A DNA stretch of 64,000 nucleotides, taken from assembly GCA_033239525.1 (NCBI GenBank), contig BSYO01000003.1, positions 11,030,001-11,094,000 on the forward strand, written 5' to 3'. This DNA comes from Nepenthes gracilis. Its lineage: Eukaryota; Streptophyta; Magnoliopsida; Caryophyllales; Nepenthaceae. Below are positions 45,917-57,324 of the stretch, in pieces. Below the pieces are notes generated by a model. It searched no databases. It worked only from the letters and a program-made list of their open reading frames with translations, and was not told where the DNA came from. Position 1 is the first letter of the stretch. Each line of letters begins with the position of its first letter. The position numbers and the translations under genes are program-made.

Positions 45917-46770
45917 TTAGGGGCAGTCTAGATCAGGTAACCTGCAAAAGAAACACATGCACATGCATATAGGAGGGATGCTAAGTAAACACTTATTTTT
46001 TTTCAAAATTAAAACAAGCAGGCGAATGCAAACAATAATGCGTTTACATTTGTGTCCGCTCGGAAGTAGCGCCGAGAGGTGGGTTGCGTTCCATGTCTCA
46101 AGGAACCGGTTTACGTCCCGGCTCGGAGTTTGTAAGCTCCATTTCACAGGGGCGGAGACGAGGAAAGGCCCTTCCCGGTGGGGAGAGCTTGTTGCGGGGC
46201 CGACCCGGCTTGCTCGTGGCCTCAACGCCTCGTAGGACCAGTCCCGTACATCGAATAAATCGCGCCTTAATTTTTGTTGTAGTATCGGGCGTCTGATTTT
46301 GGTAAGTCTGTCAAGTATTACATCGGCGTCGCGGGCTTCTTCTAGCAAGTCTAAATGCTCCCTGATTTTTTGGGAGTTGGTCTGTGGGTCAAGGGACTCC
46401 ACCCTGAGACTTGGAAGCCCGATTTTGACCGGGATTACCACCTCAGTCCAGTAACAGAGGCTGAAGGATGTCTCACGCGTTGGTTCCTTTTGGATTGTCC
46501 GATAAGACCAGAGGACGAATGGGAGCTCGTCAACCCAGGAGCCCCCGGTGTCCTCTAACTTAGTCTTTAACCTGTGGAGTAGCGTATGGTTTGTAACCTG
46601 CACCTGCCCGTTGGCTTGGGGGTATGCCACCAAAGTATGGATCAGCTTGATGCCAAGGCTGGTGCAATACCTGGTGAAGCGTTTTCCCGAAAATTGGGTC
46701 CTGTTGTCAGTCACAACGACCTCGGGGACACCGAATCTACAGACGATGTTCTGGCGGAGGAATTCCAGGG
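45917..46770 (-). pseudogene. Element A integrase, C-terminal half
   Basis: Shows TDNRTQFSG (second catalytic Asp), YPQANGQVQVTNHTLLHRLK, and ELPFVLWSYRTIQKEPTRET. In element B the same segment reads ANGQVEVTN, so the third catalytic residue (Glu) is Gln here. Downstream the LDPQTNSQKIREHLDLLEEARD helix is typical of Tat integrases. The frame to the N-terminal half is shifted. Confidence 0.85.
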
Positions 46771-47503
46771 CATTGCGTTCTGTTATCTTAGCCAGTGGGA
46801 CAACTTTGACCCACTTGGTGAATTAGTTGATGCCCACGATGATGAATTTCCTTTACCCCGTGGCAATGGGAAATGGGTCGAGGAGATCGAGCCCCCATTG
46901 CGCGAAGGGCCAAGGAGCTTGAAGGGCCTTCAGATTTGCGGATGGCTGGCGGTGAAGGTTGCTGTGAAGCTGGCAGCTTTCACATTTCTTTACGAACTCC
47001 AGCGCGTCTTTTTTCATCGAGGGCCAGTAGTAATTCTGGCGCATGACCTTGAAAGCCAAGTTTTTTCCGCCGATGTGCGACCCGTAGATCCCGAGGTGGA
47101 CTTCACTTAAAGCGTAGTCAGCCTCCTTGGGAGTTAGACAGCGGAGGTATGGGGTTGAGTAACCCAGTCGATACAGCCGCCCGTCAAGCACAGTGTACCA
47201 GCCGACTGTCTTCTTGACCCATTTGGCTTTTTCCACATCATCTGGCAATGATCCGTCCACCAGATAGTTAAGGAAAGGCGTCATCCAGTTTTCCGCTTCG
47301 AAAATCTGCATGGCCTCTTGCTTCTCTATACTGGGAGCATTCAGGATCTCCCGCGTGGCCCTTGAATACTGTTTTGAGTTTTTTGCTGCAGCAACTTTGG
47401 CCAGCTGGTTTGCCTTCCAGTTTTCGGCTCGAGGAACGTGAACATGGGTTAGTTTGTTGAAACTCTGGACGGCCACCCTCGCTCTTGCCAAGTACTTGGT
47501 CAA
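46771..47503 (-). pseudogene. Element A second RNase H end and integrase N-terminal half
   Basis: THVHVPRAENWKANQLAKVA is the end of the second RNase H (usually VPR..N..AD.LAK.A). The integrase zinc finger follows: EVHLGIYGSHIGGKNLAFKV, YYWPSMKKDALEFVKKCESC and QLH, then QWGLDLLDPFPIATG with the first catalytic Asp. 216-codon frame. Confidence 0.88.
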
Positions 47504-48081
47504 GAGAGGGTTGTTTGCCTCGAATCACCCGTTAACCTGGTTAACGATTAGCTCTGATCGGTAAACGCTTGGGTCTCTGGCGAGCACTCTTTGGCTAATC
47601 GTAAGCAGGCTAGTAAGGCTTCGTGCTCGGCAACGTTGTTGGTTGCCGGGAAGCCGAGTCTGAGGGAGTATTTCACCTCAAACCCGTCGGGAGTTGTAAG
47701 GACAACTCCATCGCCACTGTTCGTGTCAGTAGATGATCCGTCTACGTGGAGTATCCATTCCGAAACTCCGATAGGAAGTTTCGCATTTTCTTCGGGCTGT
47801 TCCTCGAGAACTGGGGTTGTAGTCTTGACGATGAAGTCTGCCAGCGCCTGTGCTTTCATGGCAGGCCTGGGCTGGAATTCAACGTCGAACTCGCCCAACT
47901 CGATAACCCACTTTTCTAATCGTCCAGAAACATCGGGTTTCTGGAGGATATTTTCCAGCGGTTGGTCCATAAGGACCACTATCCGGTGGGCCTGAAAGTA
48001 AGGCCTCAACTTCCGCGCAGAGAATATTAGCACGAAGGCTAACTTTTCTGTGCACGAGTAACGGGTCTCTAGGCCGGTCAA
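47504..48081 (-). pseudogene. Element A RNase H and second (aRNH-type) RNase H
   Basis: YSCTEKLAFVLIFSARKLRP, FQAHRIVVLMDQPLENIL and ELGEFDVEFQPRPAMKAQAL form the Ty3 RNase H and its linker. ILHVDGSSTDTNSGDGVVL, NNVAEHEALLACLRLAKE opens a second RNase H, a diagnostic of the Tat lineage. A deletion after TQAFTDQS breaks it. Confidence 0.88.
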
Positions 48082-48904
48082 CGTTTTGCTTACGCTAGGT
48101 GTCGAAGTCCTGGCTCACAAGGACAAAACTCAGGGACGCCTCCGAAACTGCCAAGTAAAGATAAAATTCTTCTTCGACCTTAGGTGACACCAATAATGGC
48201 GGGCTGGCCAAGTATCGTTTCAGTTCATCGAAAACGATTTGGCATTCCGTTGTCCACTGGAACCCGTTGGATTTCGTTCCTCTAAGGGCTTTAAAGAAGG
48301 GCTGGTATTTGTCACCAGACTTCGCAAGGGAGCGGGACAGTGCTGCCAGCCGTCCAGTTAGTCGCTGGACGTCCTTTACGTTTAGGGGCGGCGCCATGTT
48401 GGCAAGCGCCTTGATTTTCTCTGGGTTTGCCTCAATCCCTCGTTGGGAGACGATGAAACCTAGGAATTTGCCGGAAGCCACTCCGAATACACACTTAGCT
48501 GGGTTCAGCTTCATGTGATGCTTACGGAGCACCTCGAACGAATCTTCCAGGTCGCGGATGTGGTCGCCGGTGACCTTGCTCTTAATGAGCATGTCGTCGA
48601 CGTAGACCTCCATGTTGCGACCAATCTGTTTTTCGAACATCTTATTGACCAACCGTTGATAGGTTGCTCCAGCGTTTCTGAGTCCGAAAGGCATCACCTT
48701 GTAGCAGTAGGTGCCCTGATGGCTCATGAACGAGGTGTGCTCCTCGTCCTTCGAACTCATCCAGATCTGGTTGTAACCCGAATAGGCGTCCATAAAACTT
48801 AGCAGCTCATGTCTGGCTGTGGAGTCAACCAGTAGGTCGATCCTAGGTAAAGGAAAGCTGTCCTTTGGACAAGCCTTGTTGACGTCGGTAAAATCGACGT
48901 ACAT
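48082..48904 (-). pseudogene. Element A reverse transcriptase
   Basis: MYVDFTDVNKACPKDSFPLP, SFMDAYSGYNQI, YCYKVMPFGLRNAGATYQRL and the active site MEVYVDDMLIKS (YVDD at residues 101-104), then KCVFGVASGKFLGFIVSQRG, IKALANMAPP and RLTGRLAALSRS. 269 codons, uninterrupted. At 48904 the frame is lost just before the upstream RT part (VVLVKKSN). Confidence 0.92.
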
Positions 48905-49573
48905 CTGCCATTTTCAGTTGCTTTTCTTTACTAAAACGACATTAGAGAGCCATTCCGGATATTGGACTTCTCTAATGAAGCCTGCGTCTAGCAGCTTCTT
49001 CACCTCCTCTCGGATGGCGATCAGTTTTTCGACGGAGTGGTTCCTCCGCTTCTGCCTAATGGGTTTTCGGCTGGAGTCAAGTCCGAGCCTGTGGACCATC
49101 ACTTTTGCGAGAATTCCCGACATGTCTGCTAGAGTCCAAGCAAAAAGGTCAGCGTTCCTTCGCAGGAACGCGATCAGCTCATCGCGCAGTGATCCGGTGA
49201 GTGAGCCGCCAATCTGTACGCACTTCTCCGGATTCTCCGGGTCCAGTGGGATTAGATTGGTGGCTTCACCAGATTACGCCTGCTGAAGGGTAGTCTCGTC
49301 TCTGTGGTCGAGTTCCCCAATCGTTTTAGCACTGCCACTTGGGGCAATCTGCGATATATAGCAGGTTCGTCCGGTAATTTGGTTGCCCAACACCTCTTCG
49401 ACACCGTAGGGCATTGGAAACTTTATTTTGAGGTGCGAAATCGATGTAACTGCCCCGAATGCTGTCAAGCACGGCCTGCCCAATATAGCATTGTATATTG
49501 AGGGTAGGTCGACCACCAGAAAGGTGAGAGTGTGACTTGCTGTCTTTGGATACGTCCCTAAGGTAACTTCCAA
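48905..49573 (-). pseudogene. Element A protease end, linker and RT start
   Basis: Frame 49573-49274 holds YNAILGRPCLTAFGAVTSI, the end of the Tat protease. One in-frame stop at 49274. LDPENPEKCVQIGGSL, LIAFLRRNADLFAW and KLLDAGFIREVQYPEWLSNV follow. The latter is the RT N-terminus (residues before the primer-grip region). Confidence 0.85.
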
Positions 49574-49860
49574 TTGAATAGTCCCTTGAACGAGTACTGG
49601 TTCGTTGTCAAGGCCATATAATGGGCCCTTAGCCGATTTTAGTTGGTTCTTTTTTTAAGCCAATCTGAAGAAAACATCCAAGTAATGCAAATCACGAGAA
49701 CTTCCATTATCAATGAATACTCGCTTCAACTGGTAGTCTACACTACCGTCTGAAACGAGCGCGGATACAACGAGGGATCAGCATAGGGGGAGACACATGG
49801 GCTAAGTCATCATCACTAAAACTGATTGAGTTGTCCGTCGTGCGCTATTTCTTCCTCCTA
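49574..49860 (-). pseudogene. Element A protease active-site region
   Basis: In broken frames the minus strand encodes VFIDNGSSRD near 49690-49730, the D-x-G-S-S active site, followed by LYGLDNEPVLVQGTIQLEV. Element B has Glu for the Gly at this site. Confidence 0.7.
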
Positions 49861-50817
49861 GCCTGCTGCTCCTCGCTACCAGATGGATTTTTAGCGGGTC
49901 AGGTGGTGACCATGCTGACCACCCCCGCTGCAACCCGATTTCGGGGTGAAGTCTGCTCCTGTCCCTCTTCGCCAGCCGCTCCAGAGTTCTGTCCAGGACC
50001 TCTGACGAATTTGGTAAGGTAGCCTCTACGAATCAGCTCCTCAATCTCCCTTTGTAGAGTCTTACAGTCCTCAGTTGAATGGCCAGCAGAGCGATGAAAG
50101 TCACAATACTTTGACTAGTTTCCAGAGTTTTTCTTCAGCGATTTTGGCCACTTCATGAATTTTTCTCCACGAATCTGCATGAGGACGTTTGAGCCCCGTG
50201 TCTGTCAGAGGTATGAAACTGGTGGGCCCTGTAATCTCTGCGTTCTGGAGGCCCAGTCCGGCGCTACTTCTGGCGGGAGTGTTTTCCGTCGCTATACTTT
50301 CTCTTCCCTTCACCAAGGAACGGTCGAGGCTGATCCGCCCGTTTTGGATGTTTTGCCTCGTTCGCCTCCTTTGCTGCAGCATAAGGCCGGGTGATGGATT
50401 CCGCCTCTCAGAAAGTCTTAGGATTTTTGTGGGCGAGGTGCTTGAAAAAGTCACCGTAAGTCGGTGCAGAGATGAAATTGCCCAGCTTCATCTCCTCTAT
50501 AATCTGGGAATCCTTAAGCCTCTGTCACAAAATGATCGTAAAAGCTGTGGGTTCTCTCCGGTTTTACGCTTTATGTGGGAGAGATGCCTGCGTCGCTTCT
50601 CTTCTGTTGGCTCGGGCGTCTTGAGCGGGAAGAGATCCGTGAGCTCATGGAAGCTGTTGATGGTGCACGAAGGGAGGTGATGAAACCAGATTCGGGCATC
50701 TCCCTTCAGTGTGAGCGGAAAACAGCGGCACATCGCTGAGTCTTCTAGCCCTTGTAGACTCAGATGGGTGCGGAAGTGATCCAGGTGGTCTTCCTTGCTG
50801 GCCGCCTGATGGATCAC
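49861..50817 (-). pseudogene. Element A gag, 5' truncated
   Basis: EDHLDHFRTHLSLQG, MCRCFPLTLKGDARIWFHHL and INSFHELTDLF (50817-50497) are the Tat gag capsid-like domain. A frameshifted C-terminal part at 49990-50120 encodes HSTEDCKTLQREIEELIRRG, the conserved nucleocapsid-like end. The usual N-terminus is missing: the DNA changes to LTR sequence near 50800. Confidence 0.82.
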
Positions 50818-51065
50818 GGCCTCGAATGGACTAGGCTCATTACTGTAGAAAAGCCTCTTTTGGGCCTAACGTGCAGTGCGTAGACGGTCAACGTTTGAGT
50901 TGACCGAGTGTGTACGCGTTGGCCGACCGACGGTCAACGCTAGCGTTGACCGTCCTGGGCCTTTTAGCTCTTGGGCATGTTTTCCATCTGAGCCGTTAAA
51001 GTGTTGACCGTCATTTTGGACCTCTGTTGACCTTTGGGGCTAGCCCATTATCGGTATGCCCATCA
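50798..51065 (-). repeat. Truncated 5' LTR of element A
   Basis: Matches 38489-38761 (right end of the 3' LTR), ending ATGCCCATCA at 51065, next to the AAATA duplication. The inner two-thirds of the LTR, primer site and leader are absent. Confidence 0.85.
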
Positions 51066-51070
51066 AAATA

Positions 51071-51355
51071 CAACCTCTCACAAACAAAAAAGGGGAGAGA
51101 AGATAGAGAAAAAAGAAAAGCCGCTCAATCAAATGAATGCATGCAAAAAGGAGTATAGCCATTCAAATATACACTCATCTCCATCTTCCTTAATTTCTAT
51201 TATTTACTTCCTTATCATTTTTTCAATCTTAATAGAAAAATTACTAATTTGGGTATTGGAGAAATTATTGATGATAGAGTCTCATATACCTCTCACCTTT
51301 AGTTTGTTTTATTATAATGTACAAAATTTAGATTCATAATTATGGAGATCAGAAC
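51071..51355. other. AT-rich host DNA, no feature seen
   Basis: Short spacer between element A and the next solo LTR; no gene or repeat recognised. Confidence 0.5.
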
Positions 51356-51360
51356 CATTT

Positions 51361-54178
51361 TGTAACGGAACGGATCCTCTCCTATAAGACTTTCCGTTAA
51401 TTATCTTACTTATTTAAATAAGACTGATATCCTATTATTTTTTATTTCCTTGGTTTCTATAAAAATTTTGACAGAATCTCCCCTAAATATGGATAAAATC
51501 CATATATACAACCTAATTACGCAACCTGCACAAATTATACAACAATTAAATCTCAAAATTTTAACCTTCAACGCAATCCACAGAATTTATACACGGGATC
51601 AACATCAATGTCATTCATCCATGACTCCAACACAGTATTTCAATTTCTATATTAAATCAAAAAGAGAGATGTCATCTAGATACCTGTATTAACCTAGCGT
51701 TACATCTACGAAAGCATAACTAGATCCATACGCATGTTTGTGGAAGCATTCTATAACATAATAAGATACATAATAATTTAATACATTATTCATGAAAAGA
51801 CATCGAAAACTTTCGAGTCTCCAAGATCTAGCTACCTTCTTAGCTATCATTTATCTCTATTCTTCTCATCAGGCTTTGGCTCATGAGTCCCTATCTGAAA
51901 GGAAATAAAAATAGTTAGAGTGAGCTTTAAATTCAGTAAGGTACCATAAAAATAAAATATGTAAACTTTCATATAATACACAAATATGTATATATATATT
52001 TTTATAAGAAAACATAGAAGGGTTTAGGAAACAAATAAATTTATTGAGGATGCAAATGCATGAAATAATGCGTGAACATGAACTTGGGATCAAATTTTTT
52101 TGTCTTGGTTCATGAACTTAAATTATTTCTTCCTCTATTCTTGAGTACAAGAAACATGCTCAAAGCATCAATATGTATAAGAAAGAGCACATGCATAGAA
52201 CAGTGCATTACTTATGAGCTTGTGAACCAAATCTTATCTTGATTACTTTATCTGTTTCTTTTATATAATTCTTCTTCTAATTTCTTAGTCTAACGTACTT
52301 ACTGAAATAGTTTAGAACTTTCTTATATTTTAGAATAAATTCTCTTATTATTTTGAGGAACCATGGCTGATGACCCCTACCAGCGGATGGGGTGAATAAT
52401 CGAGAATAGATTATGATACTCCACACAATCAAAGGCCTTAGTTCTTCTTTATTTCATAATTGAGATCCCTTAGTTCTTATTTGTCATCATCATGTATCAT
52501 CTCATGTGTCCTCCTCATTTTGAGGACCATTCTTTCATCTCATGTGTCCTCATTACGAGAACCATTCTTTTATATTCATATATCATCTTATATTTTCTCC
52601 TTATTTACATCTCGAGGACCAAGATGTCCTCCTTATTTACATCCCGAGGACCAGGATGATATTAAATTCTTGGTTCTTTGTTCTTTCTTTCTCATTCATA
52701 CATTATTTCGTGATTATTGGTTCTTTGTCCTCTATAGTAACTCCCTAAAAAAAGCGGATCATGTATCACTCTGTGGACGGAGTTATCCCCAATTACTACT
52801 ATAACTTCTGAAGGCTTGCCAAGAATATCACTCGCTTCTCTAAGCGGCCAGGATACGTGGCCAAAGTATCCTTGAGTCTCCACTATAATATTCATGACAG
52901 GCCAAAAAATGTTACCTGTTGAACGATCATTGATCCAATTTCTTACTATTTTTACTTAACTTCAGGGATCTTAATTCTTAGTTCATGATTCTTAACCTTG
53001 ATTCTCAATCATAAGTGGTAATTTGAACTAAGTCTTTTAGATCATCTTGCTTCTTAGCCTTGAATTCTCACTCTTTAGTGACCACTTCAACACATCTTGG
53101 TTCTTATTCATCATTGGTTAATTGATCACCACTTAACTGATTCTTCCGAATAGTCTTGAAGTTCACCGTAATTATTGCCAGTATAATTTTTAGCAAGTTT
53201 TCATATAACCATTGTCCAATAAACGTACATAATTTTTCAAGTAACATTTTCTTTACTTCATGATTCAATGTTTACTACAATTTTTATATCTTCATTATTT
53301 ACTCCTTATGGATTACTTTTCTTTGCATAATTAGAATTCTTCATATAATCTTAAAACTCTCAGTAAATTTCTACTGTATAACTTTTTAACAAATTTTCAG
53401 ATAAAAGCACCCATTAACTTGAATATTTCATAATACCATACTCCCTTATCATCACCCTTTATTTTTCATAATTATCATTTAATTTTCGTTCTAGGGTTTG
53501 GTGAATAGTAAACTGAATGAATTCGGACATGAAACATGAGCAATATAATGCAATCAAACTAATAATTCACAGTACTCAGGCATAAATATGAAATTTATTC
53601 ATAATATCATGAGAGAATTAAAAAAATATATGGTATTTTATATGAATCTTAAAAATGGAGAGTTTTGGAGCAAATGAAAAACAATAACAAAGAAAACAAG
53701 GGTTAGGGTACATTAGCCTTAGCCAGATTTATTAATTTCCTTACTCTGATCGGTTTGAAAGTAATTGAAAATCCCTTCTCCTTTTCTTTTCTCGTTCTCC
53801 TTCCTTTCCTCTTCCCATATTGTTCTGCGTCGTGCCGCTTTCCTTTTTCTCCCTCCTTCTCCTTTTATAAACAAAAATGAAGTTAGTGGAAGCTTCTAGA
53901 TCACGCTCGATCGCTCATCGAGTACCCTTCGGACGGTCGATTCTATTTTTTGCACCTGGATGGTGCCTCGAACGCTACTCGGGCGTACTATTTTGTTAAA
54001 TCTCCTCGAGTAGTGCCTCAGGCGTAGCTCGGGCGTCGAGCTTCTGATACTTAATTTCGCTTCCGAATTAAATTTTCTTCTTATTTTTTCTTAATTCATT
54101 TACGCTAAACTTAATAATATTAATTTAATGACTAAGAATTATTATGTTTCGAAACTTGGGTCATTACGCATTTATAGT
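51361..54178 (+). mobile_element. Solo LTR
   Basis: TGTAACGGAACGG to GGGTCATTACG (terminal CA mutated to CG), 2818 bp, flanked by a perfect CATTT duplication (51356-51360 and 54179-54183). Start shared with 34330-36386. Contains short degenerate repeats on GAGGACCA(A/G)GATG (52590-52660) and on CTCGGGCGT (53930-54040). No coding domain. Confidence 0.87.
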
Positions 54179-54183
54179 CAGAC

Positions 54184-55950
54184 GTTCAAGTAAGGCTATC
54201 AGCTCCCTAATTCCTATATCAAATTGAATTCTCAAGATGTATCATTAACACCGTTTGCAGAAAGACGATAATCATGCCACTCATTTGAAGAGAGAACATG
54301 GTCAATATTAAAGCTTAGCCAAATATGCCACCTAAAGACATTATTTCTCATGCTGACAACTCGACAGAGGGTAGCCACGAAAATACTCGTCCACCAATAA
54401 ATGTAAATGTGGAGATACTGATAGCCCAGGTCGACTCTATATCCAACATGCTCAAGTTCCTTTAGGACATTAGAGGGACATGCTGGGGGCCCATCCTCTA
54501 ATTCTCAAATGTCTAAATCCAGAAGGGAAAAACATCCTTCTAAGGAAGTAATTCTATAGCCTAAAGACCTCAAAGCCTGAGAAGCCCCAAATGACAGGAT
54601 CCTAACTCAGCTTGAAGATCGATTAAATTTCTGCACTCGTGAGGAAAGTCTAGAACGATGAAATCCGCATTATTCCTAAGATGTGGGAAAGCCTTTGGTT
54701 CGAGACAATGCTTCATGTAGTAGTCATTTGGGAAAAGTTCCTAGCCTACAAGTTCAACATATTTCAGCAAACCATTAAGAGTTGAGGACATTCTTTAATA
54801 TGAAGAGGGTTGCATTTGCCTCCCAAGTTTAGGAGAAAATTAGAAAAATCAAGCAACAGTTGTTCTAAGGAAGCACGGGTGAACATTCGACCAACTTGGG
54901 CAAGTCACCATTTCTAAGAGAGATCAGGATGCATCGATTCCTTCTCAAATTCAAAATGCCAACTACGAAACCCTACAAAAAAAAATTCTGATCCCATGGT
55001 GCATTTGGATTATTTTCATACTTCGTTGGGATTTAAGGGCCTAGATGATGTCTGAATTTGGTTCTACCAACTAGTATCAGATTCGATTTGATCTTTTCAA
55101 GAATTGGCCGATAGAATCCTATCGTGGTTTTCCTTAGACAAGAGGGAAGAAAAGCAACCATGACACTTATCTATATTCAATAAGATTCAAACGAGAGTCT
55201 AAAATATTTTTTGACCTGTTTCAATGTGGAGGCCTGAGGAATATAAAAACTAACTTATGAGGTGAAGTTGAACTTCATCATAGCAACTGTGCAGTCAAAC
55301 AAATTTTTTAAATTTTTTGTTTAGCAAGAGCTCGTGACCTTTCTTGAAATGAAAACCATTACCTAATTATATATTACTGCCGAAGAGACTAACAAAGCAA
55401 AGACACTAGAGAGTACAGACCATCACCCAAGATCGACTGGTGAAAAAAAGAGGAATAGTAATAACTCCTCGACCCAAGATTCCGAAAAGAAACCAAGGAT
55501 AGAACTAAGTATCAAAAGGGAATACAAACATTTAAATTTAACTTCTTTGAATGACACTCAAACAAATGTCTTGATACAGATTCGAAATGAGAAATTCTTG
55601 AAATGACCCAAACTGGCCAAGAACCCAAAGGAAGGAGATTAGTTTAAGTACAATTTCTACAATTAATGTTTGGGTCATAGTTTTAAAGACTGCCAAACTT
55701 TATAGAAGGAGATCGAGACCTCATTTAGAGGGGATATCTCAACAAGTTCTTGGAGACCCGGGGCAAGGCCCAGAGAGTGCCAATAATGATAAGAAAGAAC
55801 TACAAGACCAAGAGCGTAATCGGGTGGTGGCCGAAATAATAAATATGATATCAATAAAGCCACCCAAAAGTAAAGCTTCAAGCCATCTTGAGAAAACTTC
55901 CAATGGCAAGAAACAAAGGCTAGGAATTGGGAATCATGTCACTAGTTTTA
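54184..55950 (+). pseudogene. Decayed Tat-type gag
   Basis: In broken frames the plus strand encodes KFKMPTTKPY near 54940, VFPTSIRFDLFKNWP-like sequence near 55065-55110, and LTSLNDTQTNVLIQIRNEKF then KDCQTLWKEIET near 55540-55720, equivalents of the gag C-terminus (Y.PL......L.EI..... and ED C..L..EIE.LI..G). No LTR could be paired with it. Very degenerate. Confidence 0.6.
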
Positions 55951-56019
55951 GTAACAATAATATGATCATATAGTAGCTCCCCATTCCAACTCTCTTGTTG
56001 TATCTGTATTTATTTCGAA

Positions 56020-56476
56020 TGATACGTCTCTGGATCCGAACTTCGAACAGATTCGGATGATCCTCTTGTCGTGGTTCCGGCTCTGCTCCCCGAGTTGGAT
56101 CCTGCACACCACTAAACAGTACAGGAGGTCAGTGTGTCGGCGAAAAGTTATCCCACCGAAAACACTCCGACGATCAAGTCAGTAAAACAGTCTTCAAAAG
56201 AATAAAACTGAAATTGAGAGAAAGAGAGAGACAGAGTGCGTTTCCCAGATGTAAGAGAGGCTTCTTTGGGCCCAACGCGTAGAACGCGGACGGTCAATGT
56301 TTGAGTTGACCGTCTGCAAGCGAGTTGGCCTCCCAGATGGTCAATGCTAGCGTTGACCGTCCTGAGCTTTTCAGCTTCTGGGCCTATTCTCAAATTGTGC
56401 CGTTAGAGAGTTGACCATCCTTCTTGGGCTTTCGTTGACTTTTTTTTGGGCCAGCCCATCTTTGGTATACCCATCA
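56020..56476 (-). repeat. 3' LTR of element B (internally deleted)
   Basis: Plus-strand TGATACG...ACCCATCA, 457 bp against 1022 bp in A. Matches the left ~240 bp and right ~215 bp of the A LTR, with about 560 bp missing at the AGAGAGG/CTTCTTTGGG junction (56256-56270). Confidence 0.85.
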
Positions 56477-56488
56477 CTAGCCCCCATG
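56477..56488 (-). other. Polypurine tract of element B
   Basis: Minus strand CATGGGGGCTAG next to the LTR start TGATGGG. Confidence 0.8.
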
Positions 56489-56609
56489 CCGATGGCCAGA
56501 ATTCTAGCCACCGGTATGTTCATGATGGGATGCCCCTTAGTACTTCTTGGGTGTTTTAGGGTCTCGTAGACCTTCATGAGAGGTCTGGAAGAGAGTTTGG
56601 TCAAGATTA

Positions 56610-57015
56610 TTGACCATCCTGGTCAATTCCAGAATTGTTGACCATCTTAGTCAATTCTGGGATTGTTGACCGTCCTGGTCAATTCCGGAGAGCCAGAATT
56701 GTCGACCATCTGGGTCAATTCCGGAGAACCAAAATTGTTGACCGACTTGGTCAATTCCAAAATTGTTGACCGTCCCGATCAGTTCCAGAGAGCCAGAATT
56801 GTTGACCATCTGGGTCAATTTCGGAGAATCAAAATTGTTGACCGTCTTGGCCAATTCCAAAATTGTTGACCGTCTTGGTCAATTTCGGAATCATTGACCG
56901 TCTTGGTCAATTATCCAGAATTGTTGACCGTCCTGATCAATTTCGGAGAACTAAAATTATTGACCGTCTGGGTCAATTTCGGAGAACCAGAATTGTTGAC
57001 CGTCCTGGTCAATTT
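56610..57015. promoter_or_regulatory. Thirteen-unit W-box dyad array upstream of the element B antisense gene
   Basis: Thirteen repeats of TTGACCGTCCTGGTCAATT-type dyads (19-bp core, variants in the spacer), alternating with GGAGA(A/G)CCAGAATTG or short CCAAAATTG spacers. Ends about 310 bp before the antisense ATG at 57325, the same position as in A, which has six units. Confidence 0.65.
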
Positions 57016-57324
57016 TGCAAGGTTTTTTTTAGAGTTCTGACGGACGCGTGGCTATTAGCCGGTTTACAGGGCAGAAAGCGGCACGTGTCTTCCTTTGGTT
57101 GGGCTGAGATCCTGGCCATTAATGCATCAGAGATCCGTCCTTTTGCAGGGTCAAGTAGGAAGGCAACACGTGGCAGGACTGACGGCGTCCTTAATGAGGG
57201 GTTTCGTGCTTGGCGCTTAAGTTTTCTTTCCAGACTTCGAAATTACTCACGCCTTCAGTCCTTCGTCTTCTTCATTCCAACTCTTTGGGAGCGCTTTCTA
57301 GAAAACCTAACTTTTTGTGTAACC

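Larger units (their letters stand above)
37740..51065 (-). mobile_element. Element A: Tat-lineage Ty3/gypsy element with antisense gene
   Basis: On the minus strand: 5' LTR (right, truncated inward), gag, protease, RT, RNase H plus second RNase H, integrase, spacer minisatellite, antisense gene (plus strand), polypurine tract and 3' LTR 37740-38761. The target duplication AAATA is present at 37735-37739 and 51066-51070. Dual RNase H and an extra ORF between pol and 3' LTR are Tat features. The 5' LTR keeps only about 268 bp joined to gag, so the primer site and gag start are deleted. A solo LTR (40123-43998) is nested inside. Confidence 0.9.
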
